A DNA stretch of 62,613 nt from Thermoflexia bacterium (GTDB lineage Bacteria > Chloroflexota > Anaerolineae > B4-G1): positions 1 through 62,613 of the forward strand of contig DUEK01000007.1 of NCBI GenBank assembly GCA_011192155.1, read 5' to 3'. Within the stretch, counting starts at the first letter, position 1. Each line of letters begins with the position of its first letter. A model generated the notes under the pieces. That model saw nothing but the letters and a program-made list of their open reading frames with translations. It had not been told where the DNA came from and ran no database searches. Positions 52,887 to 61,907 of this stretch are shown here, piece after piece. The position numbers and the translations under genes are program-made.

Positions 52887-53146
52887 AAGAAACAGCTTTT
52901 TGAAAAGACCCAAACCCCCGGCCTTTGGGCTGTTTCTTGCAAAATGAAGAACGCCGCAGGAGTTTTGGGCGCTAACAATAAAAGCCCCGGTCTTTCGACC
53001 GGGGCTTTGAGTTACCCAATCTGTCGGTGGCGCGTTTTTGCACGGAACCTGCACACAACTCGTACACAAAAACTATAGACTTGAGAGCCGTATCTGCTAA
53101 TATGTAGGGTAAAGTAGGTGGAATAGGCAATAGAAGGAGGAAGTGG

Positions 53147-55036
53147 ATGAAAAGGAAAACTGGTTTTCGGAACGTTATCGCTCTTTTGGTGGTAAGCACG
53201 CTATTGATGGTATCACTGACCGGCGCGGCCTCGTCGCTTCTAGGACGCGGCGCCGGCTATGCGGTAGCGGCGGCGCATACCGATGGCGGCGCTGCTGCTG
53301 AGCCGGCATTGGTGAAAGTCATCGTCCAGGGCAGCAGCGTGGAAGATGCGGCTGCTGCTGTGCGCGCCAACGGGGGATGTGTCACGGGTGAGGTTGCTAT
53401 CATCAAATCTGTGGTGGCCGAGATCCCAGAAAGCGCATTGGACAGTCTGGCCGAATCGCCGGGCGTGGTCCGCGTGACGTTGGATCGCGCGGTGGAATCG
53501 TCCGGCAATCTGGTTGACGTCGAGTTCTCCAAGGCTATGGGGGTTACAGAGGTGTGGGACACTGGCAACCTGGGAGAGGGCGTCACTGTGGCCTTTCTTG
53601 ATACCGGAATTGACCCCACTATCAGAACCCTGCACCAACCGCCGCACGGCAGGGGCAACCGCATCCTGGCTTACTACGATGTGCTATCTGGCGAGTTGTA
53701 CAGACCGCAACACTTACGCCGCTCGCCAAGGGACCCCAACGGCCACGGGACTCACGTCGCGGGTATCGTGGTCAATAGCAAGTACGAACGTAGGGACGGC
53801 GAGTACCGGGGCATCGCGCCAGCGGCCAATCTTGTGGCTGTGCGCGTGATGGACGAGGCCGGGACGGGCACTTATGGCGATGTGCTCCAGGGCATTGATT
53901 GGATCGTACAGAACAAGGACGAGTACAACATCCGCGTACTCAACATCTCGATGCACGCTTCGGTGTGCGCTCCCTACTGGGCCGATCCCCTGAACCTGGC
54001 GGCGATGGCGGCCTGGCAGGCGGGCATCGTGGTGGTTGCCAGCGCGGGCAACTCTGGCCCCGACCCGTTCAGCGTCGGCGTGCCGGGCAACACTCCCTAC
54101 ATCATCACCGTCGGCGCCTTTACCGACAATCGCACGCCTGAGGATTTTAGCGACGATTACATTCCCGAGTTCTCGGCTGCTGGCCCCACGCTGGATGCCT
54201 TTGTCAAGCCGGACTTGCTCGCGCCCGGTGCGCACGTCATCTCGCTGATGCGCAAGCGCACCTACCTGGGCAAGCTATACCCAGAAAATCGAATCCGAGG
54301 GCATTACTATGAGATGGCGGGCACCTCGGCATCCACGGCCATGGTCTCTGGTGTCTCGGCTTTGATGCTCAGCGAGCACCCGGAACTGACGCCCGATCAG
54401 GTAAAGGCCCGCTTGATGATGACAGCGCGTCCGCACCTGGGGGAATACAGTGTTTGGCAACAGGGCGCAGGCCGCGTCTGGGCGCCCGACGCCGTCTTTA
54501 CCGACATCACGGACGAGGCCAATCAGGGGATGGACATCGCGCTCGATCTGGCTGGCGAGGAACACTACCGGGGTTGGACCGTTTATGACCCCGAGACGGG
54601 CACATTCGGGCTTCCTGCTAGCGCGTTCGGCTGGGCTGATGGGTTGAGCTGGGCTGACGGGTTGAGTTGGGCCGATGGCTTGAGCTGGGCCGATATCTTC
54701 TCCTCAATTGACGGCTTGAGTTGGGCTGATGGTCTCAGTTGGGCTGACGGCTTTGGCTGGGCTGATGGGTTGAGCTGGGCCGACGGGTTGAGCTGGGCCG
54801 ACGGGTTGAGTTGGGCCGATGGGTTGAGCTGGGCCGACGGGTTGAGCTGGGCCGACGGGTTGAGTTGGGCTGATGGGTTGAGCTGGGCTGATGGGTTGAG
54901 CTGGGCTGATGGTCTGAGTTGGGCCGATTACTTTGATTACTTTAGTGACCCGGAATCAGTTCCGTTTGAAAATCTAGAGAGCGTGCTCTCTGAAACATCG
55001 GCTGTGGGAATCAATGTCTGGGTGGACGAGGATTGA
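53147..55036 (+). CDS. Subtilisin-like serine protease with WADGLS hexapeptide tail
   Basis: 629 residues from ATG 53147 after AGAAGGAGG. A signal peptide (1-28) and an I9-like propeptide (55-115) precede the S8 catalytic domain with D152 (AFLDTGID), H200 (NGHGTHVAG), oxyanion N302 (AGNSG) and S394 (AGTSAS). After the domain (about residue 470) come 17 tandem hexapeptides (residues 495-596), nearly all SWADGL with a few GWADGL, SWADIF and SSIDGL variants, then an acidic tail ending WVDED. The repeats would form a regular Trp/Asp-rich rod or Ca2+-binding solenoid outside the cell. The protease probably acts on extracellular protein or matures surface proteins. It is flanked by a gene desert and a strong terminator. 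Confidence 0.93.
   Translation: MKRKTGFRNVIALLVVSTLLMVSLTGAASSLLGRGAGYAVAAAHTDGGAAAEPALVKVIVQGSSVEDAAAAVRANGGCVTGEVAIIKSVVAEIPESALDSLAESPGVVRVTLDRAVESSGNLVDVEFSKAMGVTEVWDTGNLGEGVTVAFLDTGIDPTIRTLHQPPHGRGNRILAYYDVLSGELYRPQHLRRSPRDPNGHGTHVAGIVVNSKYERRDGEYRGIAPAANLVAVRVMDEAGTGTYGDVLQGIDWIVQNKDEYNIRVLNISMHASVCAPYWADPLNLAAMAAWQAGIVVVASAGNSGPDPFSVGVPGNTPYIITVGAFTDNRTPEDFSDDYIPEFSAAGPTLDAFVKPDLLAPGAHVISLMRKRTYLGKLYPENRIRGHYYEMAGTSASTAMVSGVSALMLSEHPELTPDQVKARLMMTARPHLGEYSVWQQGAGRVWAPDAVFTDITDEANQGMDIALDLAGEEHYRGWTVYDPETGTFGLPASAFGWADGLSWADGLSWADGLSWADIFSSIDGLSWADGLSWADGFGWADGLSWADGLSWADGLSWADGLSWADGLSWADGLSWADGLSWADGLSWADGLSWADYFDYFSDPESVPFENLESVLSETSAVGINVWVDED
54629..54934 (+). repeat. 17 tandem 18-bp repeats encoding WADGLS hexapeptides
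   Basis: Exactly 306 bases, 17 units of 18 bp. Synonymous differences (GAC/GAT, GGG/GGT, TTG/CTC/CTG, AGC/AGT) separate many units, while the middle block (54772-54910) is more uniform and probably arose by recent unit duplication. Confidence 0.95.
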
Positions 55037-55080
55037 ACTGGGAGTTGTCATAAGGAGGTGTAAATGGCGCAATTGAGGAG

Positions 55081-55102
55081 CGGGGGGCCGATAGGCCCCC
55101 CG
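55081..55102 (+). terminator. Protease gene terminator
   Basis: CGGGGGGCC / GGCCCCCCG with a GATA loop followed by TTTATTGTT, 44 bases after the stop. Confidence 0.9.
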
Positions 55103-55152
55103 TTTATTGTTGGACTTGGTTCGGCTGTGGACGTGACCCCCATTCCGCACGT

Positions 55153-58100
55153 CTACGGCTCAAGTTGTGCCAATTGCTCCGCGACGTGTCTCAAATCTAG
55201 TGTGGCTCCTAATTGCTCGAATACCTGTTGGGCTGTGGCTAGTTCTTTGCGAGCTTTCTCCGGCTGCTGTAGCGCCAGCGACAGCAGACTGCTCCAGTAG
55301 GCCGTTCGACCGGCTTCTATCTGTGAACCGCTGGCCTGGAAGATCGCGGCGCTGTGCTCCAGGTGCTGGCGAGCTGATTTCAGGTCTCCACGTGCCTGGG
55401 CGATGCGCCCCATTAGTTGCTCATACCGTCCCCATTCGACCGATTCGCCTTCGTCAGCGTTGGTCATCTCATGCAACATCTCGTAGCTGCGCTTTGTCCA
55501 CTCCAGAGCAGTATTGATTTGGCCTTGTTCCAGGCAGAGCAATCCATGAAGGTAATAAACGTCGTTTATGTCCAGGTTGGCACGAGCGCCGGCCTCTGTA
55601 TACAATGGAATGGCAGCCTTCAGATGTCGAGCGCACCTTTCCCACTGCTTTTGTAGCAAATAGAGTAGCCCCAGGTTCTTGTGAGCCTGGGCCAGCTCGT
55701 AGGGGTGGGCAATACGTTGGGCGATGGCAAAACTGCGCCGCAGGTTCTTCTCTGCTTTCTCCCATTCACCTCGTTCAGCGCATAGCACGCCAAGATTGTT
55801 GCAAGATAGAGACAGCCCTTCGACCTCGCCGATGCGCTCGTGTAGCTCCGCAGCGCGCTCAAGATCAGTTGAAGCGCCATCCCAATCGCCGCTGGTGTAC
55901 TTGAGGATGCCCAGGTTGTTCAGCGAGCGCGCAGAGCCGACGACGTCCCCTAGCCGTTGGCGCAGTTCCAGGGCGCGTTCGACGCACTTTGTTGCCTCGT
56001 CCCACTCGCTGCGGTTATAGTGCACGCCGCCCAAGCGGTTGAGGATGGACGACAAGACGTCGTAATGCTCGCTATCACCGACCAGCGATAGTCCCTGCTC
56101 CAGCCACTTTTGCGCCGCCGTCAGGTCGCCCTGCCGCCGGCTGAGGACGCCCAGTTCGGAGTAAACCTGGGCGCGCAACGCGGGGAGCACATTGCCAGCT
56201 TGGTCAAGTTGCGCCAATGCTTTGTGTAATTCTTCGCCAGCTTCTTGCAAGTTGCCGCGTCTGCTCCAAACTTGTCCTAATCTAAGAAAGACCTGCGCGC
56301 GTTCCTCCGGGTTGACCTCTTCCCACTCGTCCAGCGCGGCTTGGTAGCAGGCGATGGCCTCCTCGTACTCGCCGATATGCTGCTCGACTTGCCCCAGCCC
56401 GACGGCCGCTTGCCATCGTTCGGCCTGGCGTTGGCCCAGGTGTTGCGAGAGTTGCAGCGCCCGGCTGTAGTATTCGATGGCCTCGCGGTTGGCAAAGCGC
56501 TCGCGGGCGCGGTCGCCGGCCAGCAGTGTGTAGCGCAGGGCTTTGCCGCGCTCGCGAGCGCGGTCGTAGTGTAGCGCCAGCACCTCGGCTTGATTGACCA
56601 GATCGGCGGCGTAAACGCTCTCAATGCACTCGGCTACCGTGCGGTGCAGCGCCGGTCGCTGGCTGCGCAGCAGACTGCGGTAGACCGTTTCCTGAGTGAC
56701 GATGTGACGGAAAGCGTAAACCTGCTCGCCAGCCCGAGATCGTTCCTCCAGCAATCCCAGTCCCGCGAGTCGTTCCAGCGGCGGCAACACGCTGGCGGGG
56801 CCATGCAGCCGGCTTTCAACCTCTTCCAGCAGGCGAGCGGAGAACTGTAGCCCGATCACAGCGGCGTTGCGCAGTACATCTTGTAGATCCTGTGGCAGGC
56901 GGTCTACACGCGCCATCATCAGTCCGCGCAAAGTTGTCGGAATCTCTAGCGTTTGCAGTTCTACCGCTGAAGTCACCTGCCACTGATGGTCTCCCAGCGC
57001 CAGCATCTCTTTCTCAATCAACATGCGCACGAATTCTTCGATGTAGAAGGGGTTGCCCTCGGCGCGGGACAGGATGGTGTTGACGAGTGTCTCCGGCATA
57101 CTGCTCAGGTCAACCAGGTGAGCCAATAGCGCCCGGCTGTGCTCTGGCGAGAGGGGTTTTAGCTCCAGTTCCAGATGTAATGGCGTGACCAGTGGCTCAT
57201 CTGCTGGGGGGACTGCAAGCTCCAGGGGCGATTCTGGCTGGGGGCGCGTCATGACACACAGGAGCACGGGGGCTTTGTGGATGAGGTTGACCAGCGTCCG
57301 CAACGCATCCCGCGAGAGGTCGTCGGCCCAGTGGAAATCGTCGAGAATCAGTGCAACTGGCTGTTGCCGGGCCTCGCCCAGCACCCACTCGCGCAGCGCC
57401 AGGGTGGTCAATTGTTTGGCGCGCTCTGGTCCCAGATGGCGCAGTCGAACCTGCTCCTCCGGCGAGAGCCGTCCCAACATCTGCCACAGAAAGAGGCGCA
57501 AGGGAGGTGATACCTGCGAATCCCACGCCGCACCAAACGAGCGTGATCGCGCGACGCCTTGCAGCAATGAGCGAAAGATACCGTAACCGACGCCCTGAGC
57601 GTAGGGCAATCCGCGCCCTTTCCAGATTGAGACCTGGTCGGAGGTGATGGTGGAGAGAGTCTCTGTGACCAAGCGCGACTTGCCCATACCGGCTTCGCCC
57701 TGTAAGACGATCAGCCGCCCGCGCTGGTCGTTGAGAAAAGCGGCCAGCAAGGCGCGCAGTTGTTCCAGTTCAGCGTCACGCCCTACAAAGACGCCCGTAA
57801 TGCCCTCCAGTCCGCGCGTCGGCAGAGGTTCGGAGCGGTCTCCTATCGGCTCGTAGATGGGCACTGGTTGGTCAATTCCCTTGACGGGGGTTGTGCCCAG
57901 CGACTGAAAGTTGAACAAGGCGCGTGTTTGGTGATAGACGCGGGAACTGACCAGAATGTGGCCGGTCTGGGCCAGTGCCTCCAGTCGCGCCGCCATGTTG
58001 ACCGTGTCTCCAATGACCGTATAGGCGGCCTGCTCTTGGGTGCCGAGGATGCCTGCAATTGCCAGCCCGGTGTGAATGCCGATGCGTATTTGTAGAGGAG

Positions 58101-58581
58101 CGCCCAACTGAGCGCGGGCGATAGGCTCGAACTCGGCGGCGGCTTTTTGCATATCCAGCGCGGCGCGGACGGCCATCTCGGAATCGTTCTCGTGAGCCAC
58201 AGGCGCGCCAAAGACCGCCATCAGGCCGTCGCCAGTGAACTTGTCCACCATGCCGCCGTAGCGATGGACGCACTCCACCAGGCGGCTCAACAGATCGTTG
58301 ATCAGGTCAAAGACCGACTCGGCGTCCAGTGAGGCCGAGAGATGGGTGAATCCTACGGCGTCTGCAAAGAGCACGGCCACTTTGCGTCGCTCGCCGCGCA
58401 GCTTTTCCTGATCGTGCAGGACAGCCTCGGCGACGGCGGCGGGGACGTAGCGGCGCAGGCGATGCACGGCCTCTTGGGCTGCCGTCAGCTCGTTTCGAGC
58501 GTCGCTCTCATTCGCTGCGGAAGCCGTGCCATCACTGGTGCACTGAACCTTGGTATCAGATGTGCTTGCCTGATGATTCAT
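55153..58581 (-). CDS. Class III nucleotide cyclase - AAA ATPase - TPR regulator
   Basis: 1142 residues. The N-terminal cyclase domain (60-245) has both metal aspartates (FADAVGFTHLSA and DKFTGDGLMAVFG) and the transition-state pair in VIGDTVNMAARLE, so it should be active. A large STAND-type ATPase follows (265-640): Walker A LQGEAGMGKSR and Walker B VALILDDFHWADD. The C-terminal 450 residues are at least ten TPR repeats (SLNNLGILKYTSGDWDGA, SCNNLGVLCAERGEWEKA), a docking platform. Such proteins couple signal binding on the TPR part to ATPase and cyclase output; the signal is unknown. ATG 58581 has no strong ribosome site. The cNMP-binding hydrolase at 46787-48205 could be a target of its product. 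Confidence 0.92.
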   Translation of the reverse strand: MNHQASTSDTKVQCTSDGTASAANESDARNELTAAQEAVHRLRRYVPAAVAEAVLHDQEKLRGERRKVAVLFADAVGFTHLSASLDAESVFDLINDLLSRLVECVHRYGGMVDKFTGDGLMAVFGAPVAHENDSEMAVRAALDMQKAAAEFEPIARAQLGAPLQIRIGIHTGLAIAGILGTQEQAAYTVIGDTVNMAARLEALAQTGHILVSSRVYHQTRALFNFQSLGTTPVKGIDQPVPIYEPIGDRSEPLPTRGLEGITGVFVGRDAELEQLRALLAAFLNDQRGRLIVLQGEAGMGKSRLVTETLSTITSDQVSIWKGRGLPYAQGVGYGIFRSLLQGVARSRSFGAAWDSQVSPPLRLFLWQMLGRLSPEEQVRLRHLGPERAKQLTTLALREWVLGEARQQPVALILDDFHWADDLSRDALRTLVNLIHKAPVLLCVMTRPQPESPLELAVPPADEPLVTPLHLELELKPLSPEHSRALLAHLVDLSSMPETLVNTILSRAEGNPFYIEEFVRMLIEKEMLALGDHQWQVTSAVELQTLEIPTTLRGLMMARVDRLPQDLQDVLRNAAVIGLQFSARLLEEVESRLHGPASVLPPLERLAGLGLLEERSRAGEQVYAFRHIVTQETVYRSLLRSQRPALHRTVAECIESVYAADLVNQAEVLALHYDRARERGKALRYTLLAGDRARERFANREAIEYYSRALQLSQHLGQRQAERWQAAVGLGQVEQHIGEYEEAIACYQAALDEWEEVNPEERAQVFLRLGQVWSRRGNLQEAGEELHKALAQLDQAGNVLPALRAQVYSELGVLSRRQGDLTAAQKWLEQGLSLVGDSEHYDVLSSILNRLGGVHYNRSEWDEATKCVERALELRQRLGDVVGSARSLNNLGILKYTSGDWDGASTDLERAAELHERIGEVEGLSLSCNNLGVLCAERGEWEKAEKNLRRSFAIAQRIAHPYELAQAHKNLGLLYLLQKQWERCARHLKAAIPLYTEAGARANLDINDVYYLHGLLCLEQGQINTALEWTKRSYEMLHEMTNADEGESVEWGRYEQLMGRIAQARGDLKSARQHLEHSAAIFQASGSQIEAGRTAYWSSLLSLALQQPEKARKELATAQQVFEQLGATLDLRHVAEQLAQLEP

Positions 58582-58708
58582 AATATCGCACTATCAGTTT
58601 AGGGCAATTTTTACTTTACTGGGGTTACAGTTTTGTTGCGGTGGCGTTTCGCTTTTTCGGTACTGGAGAAGAGTGACGCCGCGCCCTTTTATCCTCTCCC
58701 TGATGTTG

Positions 58709-59245
58709 TTATTTATGATCGCGTATATGCTTCTGATATTGCTCGAACGAGTGCTTGATCGTTGCGTGCGCGTACTCGATTCCATCCCACCCCTTGCCCA
58801 CAACCTCGCCGCTCTCCAGGTCCTTGTAGACGTTGAAAAAGTGGGTCATCTCTTCCAAAAAGTGGGGCGGCACGTCGTCCAGCGTGTGGTAGCCCGTAAA
58901 AAGCGGGTCGGTGTGCGGGACGGCCAGTATCTTGTCGTCCAGTTGCCCCCTATCCACTAGGTGAAAGATGCCCAGTGGGCGGGCCTCGATGACGCAGCCG
59001 GAGAAGGTGGGTTCGTTGGTCATCACCAGCACGTCTAGCGGGTCGCCGTCGGCGTGCAGCGTTTGGGGAATAAAGCCATAGTCGCCGGGATAGTGCAGCG
59101 AGGAGAATAGCACGCGGTCTAGTTTGACGAATCCCTTTTCCTCGTCGTACTCGTACTTGTTGCGCGATCCTTTGGGAATCTCTACGACCACGTAGACGAT
59201 TTGGGGCCAGTCTGGCCCGGGCGGTAGTTCGTGCCACAGGTTCAT
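58709..59245 (-). CDS. ppa: Inorganic pyrophosphatase
   Basis: 178 residues of the soluble family I enzyme that hydrolyses PPi to two phosphates and drives biosynthesis forward. Signature blocks are EIPKGSRNKYEYD, YPGDYGFIPQT and the Mg2+ motif DGDPLDVLVM. The C-terminus (DLESGEVVGKGWDG) is typical of the family. ATG 59245 follows AAAAGGAGC. No membrane or CBS domain. The gap before it (58582-58708) has no gene. Confidence 0.96.
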   Translation of the reverse strand: MNLWHELPPGPDWPQIVYVVVEIPKGSRNKYEYDEEKGFVKLDRVLFSSLHYPGDYGFIPQTLHADGDPLDVLVMTNEPTFSGCVIEARPLGIFHLVDRGQLDDKILAVPHTDPLFTGYHTLDDVPPHFLEEMTHFFNVYKDLESGEVVGKGWDGIEYAHATIKHSFEQYQKHIRDHK

Positions 59246-59308
59246 CGGTTGCTCCTTTTCTGAATTTATCGAGAGCCAGAATCTATTCCCGTGCTACTTG
59301 CAACTTGC

Positions 59309-60715
59309 TTACAAACCTGAAACTTGAAACGCATCTCCTTGCTTTGGTACCGCCACCCCGCGCGCGCCCAGTTGTTTCAGCCCGTCGGCCAGCGCCGCGG
59401 CCGGCTCTGGGTCGCCATGCACGACAAAGGTGTGTTGCAGGCCGCGGGCGGTGGGTTTGGCCCAATTCAGCAGTCCCTCTCTATCGGCGTGGGCGCTGTA
59501 TCCGCTGATCGTCTCGACGCGGGCGCGCAGTGGGAATTTCTCGCCAAAGATTTTCACCACCGGCTGCTTTTCGACCAGCCGGCGACCGAGGGTGTGTGGA
59601 GCTTGCCAACTGACGATCAATACCAGGTTGCGCGGATCGCCGATGTTGTGTTTGAGGTGATGCTGTATCCGCCCCGCCTCGCACATCCCCGATGCGCTGA
59701 TGATGATCGCTGGGCCTTTGACGTCGTTGATCGCTTTAGAGTCCTCCACGTTGCGGACGTAGCGCAGTTGGTCAAAGCCAAAGGGGTCGGGGTGGCGGTT
59801 CTGGGCCACAAATTCGCGCAATTCCTCGTCGTAACATTCGGGGTGGAGCCGAAATATCTCGGTCGCGTTCACCGCCAGGGGGCTATCTACAAAGACGGGC
59901 ACGTTGGGCAGTTCGCGCGTGCGCGCCATGCGGCGCAGGCTGTAGACGATCTCTTGCGTGCGGCCTACTGAAAAGGCGGGAATCACTACTTTGCCCCCCT
60001 GCGCGCACGTCCCGCCGATCAGGTCGAGTAGCTTTTTCTCGGCGTCCTCGCGGGGGGCGTGGCTGCGATTGCCGTAGGTGGATTCGATGATGAGCGCGTC
60101 TGCCGGAGGCGCGGGGGTGGGGTCGCGCAGGATGGGCCTATCGTTTCGCCCCAGGTCGCCGCTAAAGAGCAGCCGTATCTGGCGGCGACCCTCCTCTATT
60201 TCCAAGAGGATGCTGGCTGAACCGAGGATGTGACCCGCGTCGAGGAAGGTGCAGCGCGCACCCGGCGCGACGAGAGCGGGGCGGTCATATCCCACGCTGA
60301 TAAAGTGCTCCAGGCTGGCGATGGCGTCGGCGTGGGTGTAGATTGGTTCGACGGGCGGCAATCCCTTGCGGGCGCGTTTCTTGTTGGCGTATTCGGCGTC
60401 TCGCTCCTGGATGTAGGCCGAATCCCGCAGCATGGCCGAGCACAGGTCGCGCGTGGCAAAGGTGCAATAGATGTCTCCCCTGAATCCGTTGCGCACCAGA
60501 TTGGGGATGTTGCCGGAGTGGTCAATGTGGGCGTGGGATAGGATGAGCGTGTCCACGCTTGCTGCGTCAAAGGGCAGGTTGCGATTGCGCTCGAAACTCT
60601 CGCGTCGCTTGCCCTGGAACAGCCCGCACTCTAACAGGATGCGGCTTCCGTTGACAGAGATGAGGTGCTGTGAGCCGGTGACGGTTTGTGCTGCGCCAAG
60701 AAATTGGATCTCCAT
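59309..60715 (-). CDS. Beta-CASP metallo-beta-lactamase RNase
   Basis: 468 residues. The MBL part has the zinc motif LSHAHIDHSG, the LDAGHILGSAS strand and SGDLGRNDRP. The beta-CASP insert has IESTYGNRSH, IIISASGMCEAGRIQHHL (motif B) and SGYSAHADREGLLNW (motif C), followed by the final HGDPEP motif. This is the CPSF73/YsH1-like branch of RNA-processing nucleases found in many bacteria, distinct from RNase J by its shorter length and lack of a C-terminal domain. RNase D lies 46 bases upstream on the same strand, so an RNA-turnover operon is likely. Confidence 0.93.
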   Translation of the reverse strand: MEIQFLGAAQTVTGSQHLISVNGSRILLECGLFQGKRRESFERNRNLPFDAASVDTLILSHAHIDHSGNIPNLVRNGFRGDIYCTFATRDLCSAMLRDSAYIQERDAEYANKKRARKGLPPVEPIYTHADAIASLEHFISVGYDRPALVAPGARCTFLDAGHILGSASILLEIEEGRRQIRLLFSGDLGRNDRPILRDPTPAPPADALIIESTYGNRSHAPREDAEKKLLDLIGGTCAQGGKVVIPAFSVGRTQEIVYSLRRMARTRELPNVPVFVDSPLAVNATEIFRLHPECYDEELREFVAQNRHPDPFGFDQLRYVRNVEDSKAINDVKGPAIIISASGMCEAGRIQHHLKHNIGDPRNLVLIVSWQAPHTLGRRLVEKQPVVKIFGEKFPLRARVETISGYSAHADREGLLNWAKPTARGLQHTFVVHGDPEPAAALADGLKQLGARGVAVPKQGDAFQVSGL

Positions 60716-60761
60716 AGTGTCTCCTGATTATTTGCCCATTCGTAAATTCGCCCATTCGCAC

Positions 60762-61907
60762 CTACAACGCTCCCAACACCCCCAAAATCTCATTTCCATA
60801 AGCCTTCCGTTTCCATGGCCCCAGTCCCTCAATCCCTTCCAGTTCTTTTGGCGTGATGGGGTTTTGCTCAATCAGCGCCCACATGGTGGACTTGCTGATG
60901 ATGACGCTGGAATTCACCCCGCGCCTGGCAGCCGCCTGTTTGCGCCAGGCGCGCAGCGCTTCAAAGCGCGCTACTTCTGCCTCTGAATGGCGCGGGGGTG
61001 GAGGCGGGGGCTGAGGCGGACGGGTTTGCGCTCCTTTTTGGATGGCTTGCAGGATATGCTTGCCGTACCGGCGCACGTGATAAGGCTTCAGCCCGTTTGT
61101 GCGGGATAACTCCTTATTGGTGCGGGGGCGGGCCTGGGCCAGCTCGACCAGCGTGAGATCGTGAAGCACCTTAAAGTGCGGACGATCCCGGTGACTGGCC
61201 TCCTGGTCGCGCCAGATGGCGAGTTCGCGCAGGATGGCCTGCTCGCGCTTGGTCAGGTCGAACGCTCCCTTGATGCGCCAAAAGTCCTCCGGGGCAAAGG
61301 CGTTAGGGGGCATAGGAGCGGAGGCGGCGACCTGTGCAAATATTTCCTGTGCTTCCTCCCAATGCCCTTTCTGTGTCAGTGCATCGTCCTGGAGGCGGCG
61401 CAGAGGCAGGAGGTAGTGAGTGTCAAGGCGGGCGTAGGCCAACGCCTCCGCTTCCAGGGGGCGTCTGCCCCAATTGTGCCGCTGATAGCGCTTTTTGGTG
61501 TGCACACTGAAGGTTTCCTTCAATATACTGCCCAGCCCCACGTGGGGCCAGCCCAGGATGCGGGCCGCCCACATCGTATCGAACAGATTGGCAAAGTGGA
61601 AGCCATAATCCCGTTTGAGACACATCACGTCGTACTCGGCGGCGTGAAAGACCTTTTGTATTCCGGGATCGGCAAAGAGAGGCGCCAGGGACGAGATGTC
61701 CAGGTCGGCCAGCGGATCTATGATATAGTCGGCCGTGGGGGTAGATATCTGGAGCAGGCAGACCTGTTCCTGGTAGGCGTAGAGGGAGTTGGATTCTGTG
61801 TCCACACCGATGGCGGGTTCCTTGGAAAGAGCCTCCAACAATGTCGTCAGTTGTGAGGAGGTCGTGACCACGACGGGTGTATCGTCGGCGCGAGGGTGAT
61901 GGCTCAT
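60762..61907 (-). CDS. rnd: Ribonuclease D
   Basis: 381 residues. The DEDDy 3'-5' exonuclease domain (10-200) shows VDTESNS (motif I), FHAAEYDVMCL (motif II) and YARLDTHYLL (motif III with its Tyr). Two HRDC-like helical domains follow (about 215-290 and 305-378), the second ending EGLGPWKRKAYGNEIL. RNase D trims tRNA and other small RNA 3' ends. The start ATG 61907 overlaps the mgtE stop (ATGA), which points to translational coupling with it. Confidence 0.94.
   Translation of the reverse strand: MSHHPRADDTPVVVTTSSQLTTLLEALSKEPAIGVDTESNSLYAYQEQVCLLQISTPTADYIIDPLADLDISSLAPLFADPGIQKVFHAAEYDVMCLKRDYGFHFANLFDTMWAARILGWPHVGLGSILKETFSVHTKKRYQRHNWGRRPLEAEALAYARLDTHYLLPLRRLQDDALTQKGHWEEAQEIFAQVAASAPMPPNAFAPEDFWRIKGAFDLTKREQAILRELAIWRDQEASHRDRPHFKVLHDLTLVELAQARPRTNKELSRTNGLKPYHVRRYGKHILQAIQKGAQTRPPQPPPPPPRHSEAEVARFEALRAWRKQAAARRGVNSSVIISKSTMWALIEQNPITPKELEGIEGLGPWKRKAYGNEILGVLGAL

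Larger units (their letters stand above)
52061..53146. other. 1.1-kb repeat-rich gene desert
   Basis: No reading frame here looks like a gene. It contains two oppositely oriented copies of MITE family 2, an inverted repeat between them (GGTGCGACGCACTT at 52603-52616 and its complement at 52671-52684), and a terminator-like hairpin (AAAGCCCCGGTC / GACCGGGGCTTT, 52981-53008). That hairpin is not obviously tied to either neighbouring gene. Confidence 0.65.

Noticed and set aside
52981-53008. AAAGCCCCGGTC hairpin as evidence of a small RNA gene upstream of the protease
   Set aside because: No promoter or conserved RNA fold could be recognised before it; recorded only as a hairpin in the gene desert.
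54629-54934. 18-bp tandem repeat considered as a non-coding minisatellite or CRISPR
   Set aside because: It is exactly in frame within the protease gene, keeps the peptide through synonymous changes and has no spacers.
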